Below are positions 34,163-46,000 of a stretch of DNA of 64,000 nucleotides, piece after piece. The notes below the pieces were generated by a model. That model worked only from the letters and a program-made list of their open reading frames with translations. It was not told the DNA's origin and made no database searches. Made by a program: the position numbers and the translations under genes. Location of the stretch: contig JAMXBD010001047.1 of NCBI GenBank assembly GCA_024138025.1, positions 248,001-312,000 of the forward strand, read 5' to 3'. Origin of the DNA: Combretum micranthum. Taxonomy: Eukaryota > Streptophyta > Magnoliopsida > Myrtales > Combretaceae. The first letter of the stretch is position 1. Every line of letters begins with the position of its first letter.

Positions 34163-34612
34163 TTTGTTATCAATTAAAAAAAACAAAAACGCTAAATCAA
34201 TTGTTCACACTATCATTAGGTATAAAAGGACTAGAAAGGAATAAAAGCCTTCCTAAAATTGAAGGTCCAAAAAAAAAGGGAAATATTATAGAATGTTATT
34301 TTTCAATATACAAGCCAAACCATATCAATGATTTATCTTCATCGCATATATCTCACCAGCTAGATATCGTATTTCTTACCCCCAACTACGTACGGTAGCA
34401 TATATCCATTATATATATATATAGAGAGAGAGAGAGAGACGCGTCTTATACTTAAATAAATGAATGATCGTCCTCATGGCAAATATCTCACTAGCTGCAT
34501 ACCGTATTTCTTATATCCAAACTACTATATGCATATATAGAGAAAAGAGAAGAGACCTAACCTAACCTAACCTAACCTAGCACCCACTTCCACATAGACC
34601 ATGAACTCTCAA
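34163..34612 (+). promoter_or_regulatory. promoter / 5' region of the ProT-like gene (functional copy C)
   Basis: Third tandem copy, ending in the start codon at 34601. Contains AGGTATAAAAGGACTAGAAA, then a block (AGCTAGATATCGTATTTCTT) that is itself duplicated within this copy (about 34325-34440 and 34457-34545), each followed by TATATATAGAGA-like sequence that could serve as a TATA region. Next to the ATG lies a (CCTAA)n run (34557-34580) of four to five units. The actual transcription start is not visible from sequence. Confidence 0.5.
34557..34580. repeat. (CCTAA)n pentanucleotide run before the start codon
   Basis: Reads CCTAACCTAACCTAACCTAA and one further CCTAG unit. The promoter copies A and B have two and three to four units at the same place, so the run has changed length among copies. 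The unit is not the plant telomere heptamer. Confidence 0.8.
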
Positions 34613-34682
34613 CCTCAACGTGATTCTGATCATCGACCGAATCAACCTTATGACTCTGAATCTGCTCATACCACGGATCATG
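34601..34682 (+). CDS. ProT-like gene exon 1
   Basis: Encodes residues 1-27 plus one nucleotide. Hydrophilic cytosolic N-terminus starting MNSQPQRDSDHRPNQPYDSE, with no homology expected at this end. The start is the first ATG after the CCTAA run and gives the normal family length. The donor reads CATG|GTATGT. Confidence 0.85.
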
Positions 34683-37600
34683 GTATGTACTTACCTATTA
34701 TTTCACTTCCATGCATAGTTTTCTCATCACTATAATAATCAAATTCAAACTAAATACAACCTAATCTCATTAAGTTCACGTTTTTTTTTTTTTTTATGTA
34801 CCTCTCATGATTTTGGTAAATCTATATTACATTCTGAGCTACACCTATAATTAATAGCATGTCATTTGTCTTTATTATTATTATTATTATTCCCGATCTT
34901 GCATGGCCATAAAATAACTCGAGTGATGATGGGAACAAGTGATATAAATAAATAAATATATATATGTTCTGGAAAAAAATTGAAAAAGGAAATAAATTTA
35001 TTGACAGATTCATGGCAGCAAGTGGGTGCAATGCTGGTGACAGCCTTCAACTGTGGATACACACTGAGTTTCTCAAACTTAATGCTAGTGCCTTTGGGAT
35101 GGACATGGGGTATTATCTGCCTCGCCGTCATGGGACTTTACACTGCCTATGCAAATTGGCTTTTGGCAGGATTTCACATCATTGATCAAAGGAGATTTAT
35201 TAGATATAGAGACATCATGGGCTACCTTTTTGGTAAGTTTAATTCTAGGGTTTTTGAGTTTTAATTTGGAAATTAAAAAAAAAAAAAAAAAAAGATTTTT
35301 CACTCTATATTAATCCAAGGTTGATGTAGGAAGGAAAATGTACTACCTAACTTGGGTCATTCAATTCTTGCTGATTCTTCTTGGCAACATGGCATTTATC
35401 CTCCTAGGTGCTAGAGCCGTGAAGGTGTGTTTGTGAACATTTACACGATATGCTTATGCACCATATCCCTACACGAATAGAAATATGGATATGGTCGACT
35501 TAAAATCTTTGGGGCTAATCTTTTCCGTAATGAAGGCACCACTGAGATCATTTTTCAACTTCACAGCAGAAAATTTTAGGTCACTTCGGTCTTTGGCATG
35601 GTCCATATCGACCATATCCATATTAGAATTTTTACAAGATGTGACGCTTGTATTTACAATGCAATAACTGGAGTAAAATATTCAAAACCTTTAACGATGG
35701 TCTTTCTAATAGTCCTTTTTGCGCGACGACGCCTCGCCTTTTAGCATTCCAATATTCTCTATTTATTTTCTTTTAATTTTTCTCATTTTATCCTTTTAAG
35801 GTGCTGTTGTATGTAGTGGTTACGAGAGATTAGCAAGAGACGATATGATAATGATATGGCCACGCTACAATCTATATCCATTACTATTATTAAGTCAATA
35901 TGGAATAATTAGACTCCAAAAATTCAATATATAGTTCTTTTTTTTTTTTTTTTTCCTAAACCACTTTATCCATAACTGATTTTAGTTTTATTAAACTCAT
36001 CTTTCCCCTTTTTTCTCTACCTTTCTCTCTCACAATCAGCCCTCAGCTAGTTTTTAAAATAATCTGCTAAAATTTATCCACTCATGGTTATATAAAAAAA
36101 CAACCAAACCAAGCACTTACAACTCCTTTCTAAAAGTTTAAAAACGAGTCTCATATAGGAACAAGTGAAAAATCGGAGTGTTCATAATTTGATTTGGTTG
36201 GTTCAAGGGTCGAACCGAATTGAACCACATTTAAATCGGATCAGTTCGCAATTCGATTCAAACCTTTAATAAAACAAATTGCTTTTAACGATTTGAAGCT
36301 TTGAACCAAATTGCTTCAAATATGGTTCGGTTTTGTGTAATTGGAATCGCCTTTAAAAATATTTACTTCTAATAGATAATAGTAATAATCATGAGTTTCT
36401 AAGAAAAATAATATGTTTAGATTGAAGAACGTTATGCAAAAATTAAAGTTACTTATCATTATATCATATCATGTATTTAATAATTTCATATATACATATT
36501 ATCCCATCCTAAAAATATTTTATAATGCAAATTTAAAGTAATATATATTCCTAATAAAACTATAACACTAACTACAAAAATCAACCTTTTTACATTAATT
36601 TCATGTTTATTTATAATATTCTTCCCTTATAATATTTAGAAACATTAAAATTTATGAAAATATTTTCTATAATTTTATGAAGGTTTCAAAATCAATGAAA
36701 TAACATAGGAAAACATACATTAAAGATTTTGAAAATAATAATAAAAAACATCATGATTTATGAAAATTTGTTCTATTATTTTAGGAAAAGATTTATATTA
36801 AAAAAAAAGCAACTATTGTGTCAAAGAGACATGCACAATATTAAAAACTTATCTTTTGTGTTATTATATATATTTTTTTAGTCGAGTTAAATCTTGTTTA
36901 TTTAAATATTATTAGATATATAATAAATTTAGTATATAATGTAAAATATATAATATAATATATATATATACAATATTTCTATTTGTAAATAACATTAATG
37001 TAATTAAAAATATAATTTACATTTCATAAGACTCATCTAAAGACAATAATGGTATTAAAATTCACAATTGCAATTGCATTTCAAGTCTATTATAATTTAC
37101 ATACATAGTATTCTATTGAAATGTCACATTTATGTCACATTTAACAATAATGGATTCTAACGGTTTGATTTTGTTTGATCCCTCGAACTGAACCTTAATC
37201 ATTTAGGTTCTTCCAAATCGAATCGAAATATAAAGAAACGCATTTTATAAGTTTGGTTCGGTTTTGTTTAATTGGATCGACGGCCCAAGTAAAACATAGG
37301 TTTTGCACCATATAAAATGGAGATAGAGAGTAAAACATAGGTCTTCATCATGTGTTGACTTTTATCCACATTCAGCTCGTATCGTTTCTTAATTCCTCTT
37401 TCACGAAAGGATTTGACATTGCAATTATTCTTTTCCATTTGAATTATTAAGAAAACTGACCTTTCATAGTTTACTTGGATAGGTACCTAATATTTGAGTT
37501 TACTTTCCGCTATATAATGTAGGTACATTTTCTTTTTTGTTTTTTCCGGTGTGAAGATAATTTTTTCATACAACAAATCCACTAAATTCTTTTATAAAAT

Positions 37601-40040
37601 TAAAAGCTGATTTTTACGTTGCTTTATTGTTAATTTCTCCAAAATTTACTTGAACTGTAATTTTATTGTTTTTTTCTTGTTTAAGATGTTGTAACTTCTT
37701 TGGTTCATTATCTCAAATAGCTAGGCTCATTGTTTAGTCTGAGAATATATATATATATATATATATGCATATGATTTCTATTTATAAAACACCATATGAT
37801 AAGAAACCCTTAATACATGTTTATAATAAAATCTTTTAATATGTCTTCCTAAACTCCTTTTTATGTAACCTTCATTAGTTGAAGCGATTTCTCCAAAGAG
37901 AAAATAGATTATGAGAGTAGGTGACTTCGAGTAAAAGGAAATCGAATCTAAATGCTTTATTTTATTTTATTTTTTTACAAAAAGAATTGTACATATTCTT
38001 TCTGAATTAAAATTGACAATAGTAATATTTATTGCCAATAATGAGGATATAAAAGTTTTAATTTGTAAGGTAGTAATTGTCTGATGCTATTTTAAGTGGA
38101 TTTGTATTACATTATTGTTAGGGCATGCTCTTGGTATTTTTTCTACCATTATCCAATAAGGTGCAGTGAAATGGCATTCAATTTAAGTAAAACAATTAAC
38201 AAATGTTTTATAATAGTTATTGTTTATTTATCCCATCCATATGTAGGCCCTGCAAAGAAAATTGTGTTTTGAGTTACTTTTGTGACGCACGTTTTATATT
38301 CTCATCAATTGCGTGCTGTTGCTATTTAATTTTTTTCCCAGTTTGTATTGTAATTTCTGTGGCCGAAATTTGGATAGCCTCCTACTAAGTAAGCTACAAT
38401 GAGACAAAATACGAACACACGTTTTCATAAACCTTAAGGACAATGTCATATCCGGTATATGAATTTTGCTTGCTGTTTTAACTAACTATTTCAACTTTGA
38501 GATTATTCATTTCAGTATTCAATTGAGATTTTTAGGATTTTATGTTAACTCCATTAAAAACTATTTGCTCAATTTGCCTTTTTTCTTATTTACCAATTAT
38601 GCACTATGCTGGGTCATTTAAATATTCTACTTAAATATATGCAATAGTAGTGAACATGGTATCTTATAAGATGTAGTTCATACAGGTGACAGTTTATCAT
38701 TATAAGACAAAAAAATACATATATTATAAGTGAAATGCGATTACTAAAAATAAATACTTAGAAATAAGAATACGTGGAGGTTCCACTTAGACAAACAATT
38801 ATACAAAATTGACAAGCATTTTGAAGATATTTACAAATAAATGTAGGTATAATTGTGTTTGTTCTCATTGAAAATTGCAGGAATTGAGTGCGGATTGCAG
38901 CGACTCTCCGCTGCGCCTTCAATATTGCGTCATCATAACAGGAGCAGCATACTTCTTATTTGCAAATATGATCCCTACAATGTCTGCTATGAAAGCTTGG
39001 TTAGGCATCTCTCTTGTAGTCACTTTTACCTACATCACCATCCTCTTGACCGCCCTTGTTAAAGATGGTAAGATCACATTTCTTTCATAACCTTCATTTG
39101 TTATTTTATTTGATATTATAATTGTATCTGTATGCATGAAATAGTGGATTATACGGTCTTGGAGCATTACTCGCCAAGTTTATCATATACTCATTAGTCA
39201 ATAGGGTGTGAAAATCAAATGAATGAACCAAAAAAGGGGAATTTAAATTAGCTTAATTGAGCCTAAAATGGAGCCTTAGCATGTAATGTTAAGTCTATAT
39301 GGTGTTCACCACTCTCTAGCCTAGTGGACTTACTAATCCCTACAAGATCAAGTATTTACAAATTAGAACTATACATTTTTTTTTCTTTCTACGATATAAT
39401 TATACATTTATAAAACTCTAATACATGCTTTTTATCCCGAAATTTTTTGTAATGTTGTTAGATGGTTTTGACCCAAACTAGCTAGAGAGTCAAGGATCAA
39501 CAGGTAAAACCAAAGATTAAAATGTGATTGAACCAACTTATTCCTAGGGAAGGGTTAGGTTCAATTTGATTGAATTGGGCATATCAGTTTGGATTTAACA
39601 ACACTTGTTTTCATAAAAATACCTTCTTAAAATAGGATGTAAACGGGTCAGGTTCGGGTCGGATCATTCTGTCCCAAACCTGACTCGATTATAAATTGGG
39701 TGTCCCAGAACCCGACCCGACCCGACCCGATTTTTAAGGAATCCGACCCGACCCGAACCCGTTTAATCTATTACATAATTAAATGCATCATTTTATTATT
39801 TCATTAAATTATTATCGTAGTGAGACATGTTGAGGAGGGCAAAAATTTTAATGGAGTTGATAAAGATCCTAATTTTTATTTTAAAAAATTAGAAAACGTT
39901 AAAGACAGGTAAAAAATTATTAAACATGAAAACTGAATATATAAGGTAAAGTCAGTAACTCAAGACATGTTATTGCCTAAAATTATTAGAAGACTTACAT
40001 ATATCTATATATATATATATAATACATCCAACTCAAAATA

Positions 40041-40074
<34 letters not shown>

Positions 40075-43000
40075 TAATAAATGATGACACTACACGACGA
40101 TCTATATATTCTTGATTTATTTGTCATTATATATATAATATCTATTTTTCTGAGAAAATTAATTTTTATACTTTGTTGTGTTGCATGAAAAAGAAATGAA
40201 TTTTGAAAAAGTAGGGGAAGGTTGCACATGGAAATCGATTTTCTCGGGATAATTGGTTAGTGATTATTATATCCTATCATGTGACTCAATACATGAATAA
40301 CAAAATGATTATATGAAAAGCATCATTCAACTAATGAATAAGTAAATTCCTTAAACTAAAATTTTTAATTTTTTTTAATTAAATCGGGTCGGGTTTTCTC
40401 AACGGGTTATGAGTACAACCCAAAACCCGACCCTAAACCCTATAGGGTCTGACCCTATAGGGTTTTTAGCAGGGCAGGCGGGCGGGTACCCTATAACGAC
40501 CCACCCCGATTGCATCCCTATCTAAAAACAACCCCAACATTAAGGTTTAGTAGCAATTAAAGGAGTAATTATTCTAGCTTTCCTCTCAAGTATCAAACCA
40601 TCAAAATAGAATTGTTGAGGATAATGCTCTCACCTCTATTTTTGCATGATCTATAATGGAAAAACTTGATTAGCTAGAAATGTACCACATATTGATCTTA
40701 ATTGAATGTTTACTTAGGGAAATAGTACTTCAATTTCCTTCTTATTTTATGTAAAATTGCTATACCTGTGTTTTCTTACATTTAAAAAAAAAGTCAGTAA
40801 TTTCTTATAAATTACCTTTAAAAAAATGTTGAATAATAATTCATTCCCCCCATTTAACAAATTGTTATTCAATGATTTCTTTTTTTTTTTTTTTTTTCAT
40901 GAACACCCTTGCCTTGGAGATATTACTACTAGACCAATCTCCATCCATCATAAAAATGAGATAAATATTATGCTATTGCAATAGGGATACTGACGCAGCG
41001 GAGATACGATAGGGTTTATTGTAAGACGTTGATTCGTGCACGAATACCCGGCTTGTGATCTTCAAATATCTATTGATTCTGAGAATACCTAAATATCTGG
41101 CATCAAAAGTCAAAATCTACACAAAGACAACGAGTTTTGGAATAGAGAGAACACTCTCAAAGAAATTTCATTCAAAAAAATTCATTTAAAAAACAATCTT
41201 CTGTCTTTCATATGCCATAGGACTTACATATATATGGACAAGCATGAAAGTTGTCATAATCGAAAAAGGACTAAAACCTATTAAATAATATTAAATAGCA
41301 TTTAAAAGAAAAAAACTAAAACTAACATCCTATCAAAAGACATTAAATCCTATGAAATTGACATCCTATTAAAAGACATTAAATCCTATTACAAATCATA
41401 CTAAATGACACTAAAAATTATTCTTTAAAAATATTAAATGATATTCTAAAGGCATTGACCGCATTATTAATTACGAATTTGAAAAACCCAAAAGACATGT
41501 AAAGTATGCGCTGCAACACCGGCAGTGCGGACCTAAAGGCCAACGGCTTTAATTTTAAGGCTGGTGGCGTAAGTTGCCAACATAGGATTTTCCGTCTCTC
41601 CATCCTATGCTGCATCATCCTCTCCAAGCTGGATAAAATTCGACCTCGAATTTTAACCATGTTAGGCAGCAACTTCTCAACCTGTCTCCTCAACTCTTCA
41701 TGTTTTGTAGGGCTCATTTGATGACGGGGACAATTTGGAAGGGTTGCACTTAGTTCAAGATTGATTTGGTGTTGAATGTCTCTTAATGGGGATAACTCAT
41801 CTGGCAACTCTTTAAAAAACACATCCTGGTATTGCTACCTCCTCAGTAACCTCATTGCCTACAATAAGCTGAAAATTTTCAACTTTTTCCAAAAATTCTT
41901 CCTCCTCATACTCATCATTAAAAATAGGTTTTCCATCTCCCTCAACCTTAAACACATCATCATATTTTGTGAAAATCTCTTCTTCATCATTCTCAGTATC
42001 GAAGATAGGTCCTCCATCACCCACAGCTTTAAACATAGGTTCTTCATCCTCATAAGTGTCAAAGATAGGTTCTCCATCACAGTAGTCCCCATCAACAGAA
42101 GAGGAATCATCATCAAACATCATCTTAGGATTAAGGTTCTTACCTTTATTTTGATTTAACACAAACGCTTCCATTCTCTCTGTAAGTTGATCCACCATCA
42201 CTCAACCATTGATCGATTTTTTGCTCGATCCTCTGATCTAGATCATCATAATCATAGATCTCACCCACATGTCGCTGGTTTTGTTGTCTACAAGGTGGCA
42301 TCATTACTCTAGGAACGAACGCAACTCTGATATCAACTAATGCAGCGAAGGTACGATAAGGTTTATCGCAAGATGTTGATTCGCATACGAATAGCCGGCT
42401 TGTGATCTTCAAATATCTATTGATTTTGAGAATGCCTAAATATCTTGCATCAAAATTCGAAATCTACACAAAAATAACTAGTTTTGAAATAGAGAGAACA
42501 CTCTCGAAGAAATTTCATTCAAAAAAACAATCTTCTATCTTTGATATACCATAGGACTTACATATGTATGGGTAAGCGTGAAATTACCATAATCGAAAAA
42601 GGACTAAAACCTATTAAATAATATTAAATAGCATTTAAAAAAAAAAAACTAAAACTGACATCCTATTAAAAGACTGACATCCTCTTAAAAAACATTAAAT
42701 CCTATTAAAAATCATACTAAATGATACTAAAAGTTATTTTTTAAAAATATTAAATAATATTCTAAAGGCATTGACCGCATTATTAATTACGAGTTTAAAA
42801 AACCCAAAAGACATGTAAAATATGCCGCTCCAACACCGGCAGTGCAGAAGTAAAGGCCCGCTGCTTTAATTTTAAGACCGGTGGCATAGGTTGCCAGCAT
42901 AGGATTTTTCGTCTCTCCATCCTATGCTGCACCAGATACAATAAATATTTTATTTTTATTTTAACAATTCTTTTCTTTTGTTCCATGTCAAATAAACAAT

Positions 43001-46000
43001 GCAATAGTTATGTAATAATTATTAGAATTTTATGAAGATTCTAAACTCTCTATTACGTTTTTATTGAATCAAGATTCGATCCCCTCTTTATTATATGCGA
43101 TGAAGTGCATGAATGAGCTGTAGCTAATATTATAGCATTTATAGAAGGATCATATTTTATCTTTTGCAATAATTCATTTACGAAAACTACTATGGAAAAA
43201 AAAAAGTTTTAAAGCATGTACTTTTTCATTACCGATAGCAATTTTCATCTAAAAACATTTGTCTTGATTTTCATAATCCATGCTCATCTATTATATAGAT
43301 TGTATCTCAATTCGACCCCCATACAGTGCCATATTGATCTTCTCTCCTTATCGTTTCAATTTTCTTGGACGTCTTCAAAGAGACTTGTGCCATTTAATGG
43401 GTCGATCAGAATGAACTAATGAGTTTGGTACTTATTTCGTGAAGGGAAATCTAATACGCACAAAAACTATGACATAAGTGGAGGTGATGTGAATTTAAAA
43501 ATACTTAACGCATTTGGTTCAATTTCTGCCCTCATTGTTTGCAACACGTCAGGCTTATTGTTGGAGATACAGGTAACTACGGAAAAAACTTTGAGGAAAA
43601 CCATTATAGATACCATTCAAAGTCTTTTTTTTCCCCCTCTTTTATTGACCATGATCGGTTTTGCTCAATTTTGCATATGTTATCATCTTTTATTTTTGTC
43701 ATCCAAGTGAGAATAAATATTAGGGGATATCATACTAAACTTTTCACATTAGTATGGATTCACCCCCAAGCATTAAAAGTAAGCTTTTAAAACCCTTAAA
43801 CTTTAAAAAAATTAGCATAGTTAAAGATAGTTAATCCCTTTAGTTAAAACAAAACAGAAAGAATTATAAATTATTCCCTCAAACTTTCACCTATATGCAT
43901 ATTTATCTCAGAAACTTTCGTCTATATATGGATTTACTTTCCTAAATTTTCAAAGTGCATGTAGAAAATGTTACTTATCCTTAATTATGTGAAATATTGA
44001 AAGTTTAAAAGGTCAAAAAGTATACTTTGAAAGCTTAGGAAATGAATCCACACTTAAGTAAATGTTGAAGAGGATATTTTACAATTATCCTTGATTTTTA
44101 TGACATTGTTGAAATTTGATCAAAATTGTGTCCTTGAATTTGGATTTTAAACAGCTTGAATGCCAAATGGTTCACTTGTACTCTCTATATTTCCATTTAT
44201 GTTCCATTGTCAATGACATAAATAAAGCTGCGTACTATCATGGTGCATATCTGTCAGATGTTGGTAAAAGATATATACATATACTAGGGAATTACAGGCT
44301 TAGTGTGAGAATAGTTATACTTAGTTATTCTTATTCTGATATAACAGCATATGTATAGGAATAGTTACTTACAAAAGTTTGTTTTCTTTCCTTATATATG
44401 TGTACTCTGTATTCTGTTTCTTTTAATGAAAATACGAACCAGAATTCTTCACTGTACAACATCCAATTCTTCATGGTATCAGAGCGTAAGAGGATTGGAT
44501 TTCTTGTACGAATGCTTCCGCTTCTTCGATCATTCACAAGATCATTTGATTTGATTTGACTTCAAGTAAGTCTGTTCCTTGTCCGTTTTTTTTTTAATAT
44601 GGCGAATCTGTTAGATTTGAGTCCATCGAATTATGATCCTTTGTTTCTGTCTTCATCGGATAATCCTGGAATGACATTGGGAAATGTAATTTTCAACGGA
44701 TCTAATTTCTTAGCTTGGAGTAGATCTGTTAAGCTAGGGTTGGGAGCGAAGATGAAATTAGGTTTTATTGATGGAACTTTACTAAAACCTAATGAAGATT
44801 CTACAGACTTTATTAAATGGAAAAGATGCGATTATATGGTTCGTTGTTGGCTTTTGAGTTCGATGAGCAGTGATTTGTCTCAAAATTACTTGTACTCTCA
44901 ATCACCGATCGAATTGTGGCAAGAAATAGAAGAACAGTATGGTCAGGTTAATGGACCGTTAGTTTTTCAAATACAACGAGAGATAAGTAATTTAAGGCAA
45001 GGAAATTTTTCAGTAGGAGCATATTACAACAAACTGAAGAAGTTTTGGGATGAACTAGGTGCCTTGAATGCTTATCCAAGTTGTGATTGTGGAAGAATGT
45101 CTTATTGTACATGTGGTCTTGTACAAAAACTTGCTGATTTTGAATCGCAAACCAAGTTAATGCAGCTTCTTATGGGTTTAAATGAGATATTTGAAAATGT
45201 TCGTAGTCACATACTTTCTATTGATCCTCTTCCTTCGGTCAATAGAGCTTTCTATCTTGTTCAGCAAGTTGAAAGGCAAAAACAGATCACTATGTCAGAA
45301 ACTAGTGAATTTTCAGCATTTTATTCTAGTAAAGAAGCTTCTAAGTCACAAATTGAGAGATTTCGTAGGAACAAAAGCAAGTTATTTTGCAAACATTGTC
45401 ATGGAGATGGTCATTTGATTGATACTTGTTTTCAACTTCATGGTTACCCGGAATGGTATAAAGGAAAACGTATTGGGAAACTTCCTCTTAGGTCTGTTGC
45501 TAATGTTAGTACAGGACAATTGGATAGAAAGTCCAATTCTTCTTTTGCTACTCCTTTTGATCATTCTTTGGAGACAAGTGATATAGTAACAGGAAAGACG
45601 AATAATGCTGATTCACAAAAGTTTCAACATATGTGTGTGAGCTTATGCGTTATTGGCTGAGAAGAAAGATGACAATCTGAATTCCAATGCAGCTATGAAC
45701 TTGGAATATGCAGGTATGTTTCCACTCAAAGAGAATGTTTCAATGTTATAAATAATAAGATGTATTCTTTGATAGTTGATTCAGGCGCAAGTGATCATAT
45801 GACCCCTTTTGTTTCCCTATTCACACACACTCAAACACTTAAACACCCCATTGTCATTAAACTTCCTGATGGAAGCAATAAATCTGTCTATGAAACAGGA
45901 AGGATCCAAATTTTAGACAATGTGTTGTTAGTTCCTGAATTTACACACAATCTTTTATCTGTTCACAAGCTTGTTCGTGATCAGAATTTACTTGCCATAT

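Larger units (their letters stand above)
35425..38880 (+). other. ProT-like gene intron 3
   Basis: 3456 bp. Holds the foldback element at 35483-35623, a poly-T run at 35938-35954, the hAT-like element at 36173-37288 and a (TA)n run at 37746-37766. The remainder (37289-38880) is AT-rich with nothing recognised; the open frame at 38203-38388 has no domain. Confidence 0.8.
40991..42934 (-). mobile_element. internally deleted LTR retrotransposon in intron 4 (Ty3/gypsy-like)
   Basis: Two LTRs (40991-41617 and 42338-42934) around only 720 bp, flanked by a perfect 5-bp duplication GATAC (40986-40990 and 42935-42939). On the minus strand, next to the right LTR, the primer site reads TTGATATCAGAGTTGCG, close to the initiator-Met type. 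Then comes a gag start (MPPCRQQNQRHVG), an acidic stretch, and a jump to a piece of pol with ELPDELSPLRDIQHQINLEL, the segment ahead of gypsy reverse transcriptase. Protease, RT, RNase H and integrase are missing. Antisense to the host gene. Confidence 0.85.
39068..43444 (+). other. ProT-like gene intron 4
   Basis: 4377 bp. Contains the hAT-like element at 39633-40520, a decayed GGAAT-type MITE (about 40700-40870) ending in a long T run (40879-40898), and the deleted LTR element at 40991-42934. The stretch 42940-43444 leads up to exon 5 and holds nothing recognised. Confidence 0.8.

Noticed and set aside
34557..34580. Telomere-like repeat
   Set aside because: The unit is CCTAA (5 nt), not the plant CCCTAAA heptamer; treated as a microsatellite in the 5' region.
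41776..42159. 127-codon plus-strand open frame in intron 4
   Set aside because: Antisense shadow of the acidic gag fragment of the deleted LTR element.
43489..43790. Plus-strand open frames of 73 and 83 codons
   Set aside because: The first is exon 5 read through its donor into the intron; only 43445-43572 is coding. The second is a shifted frame.
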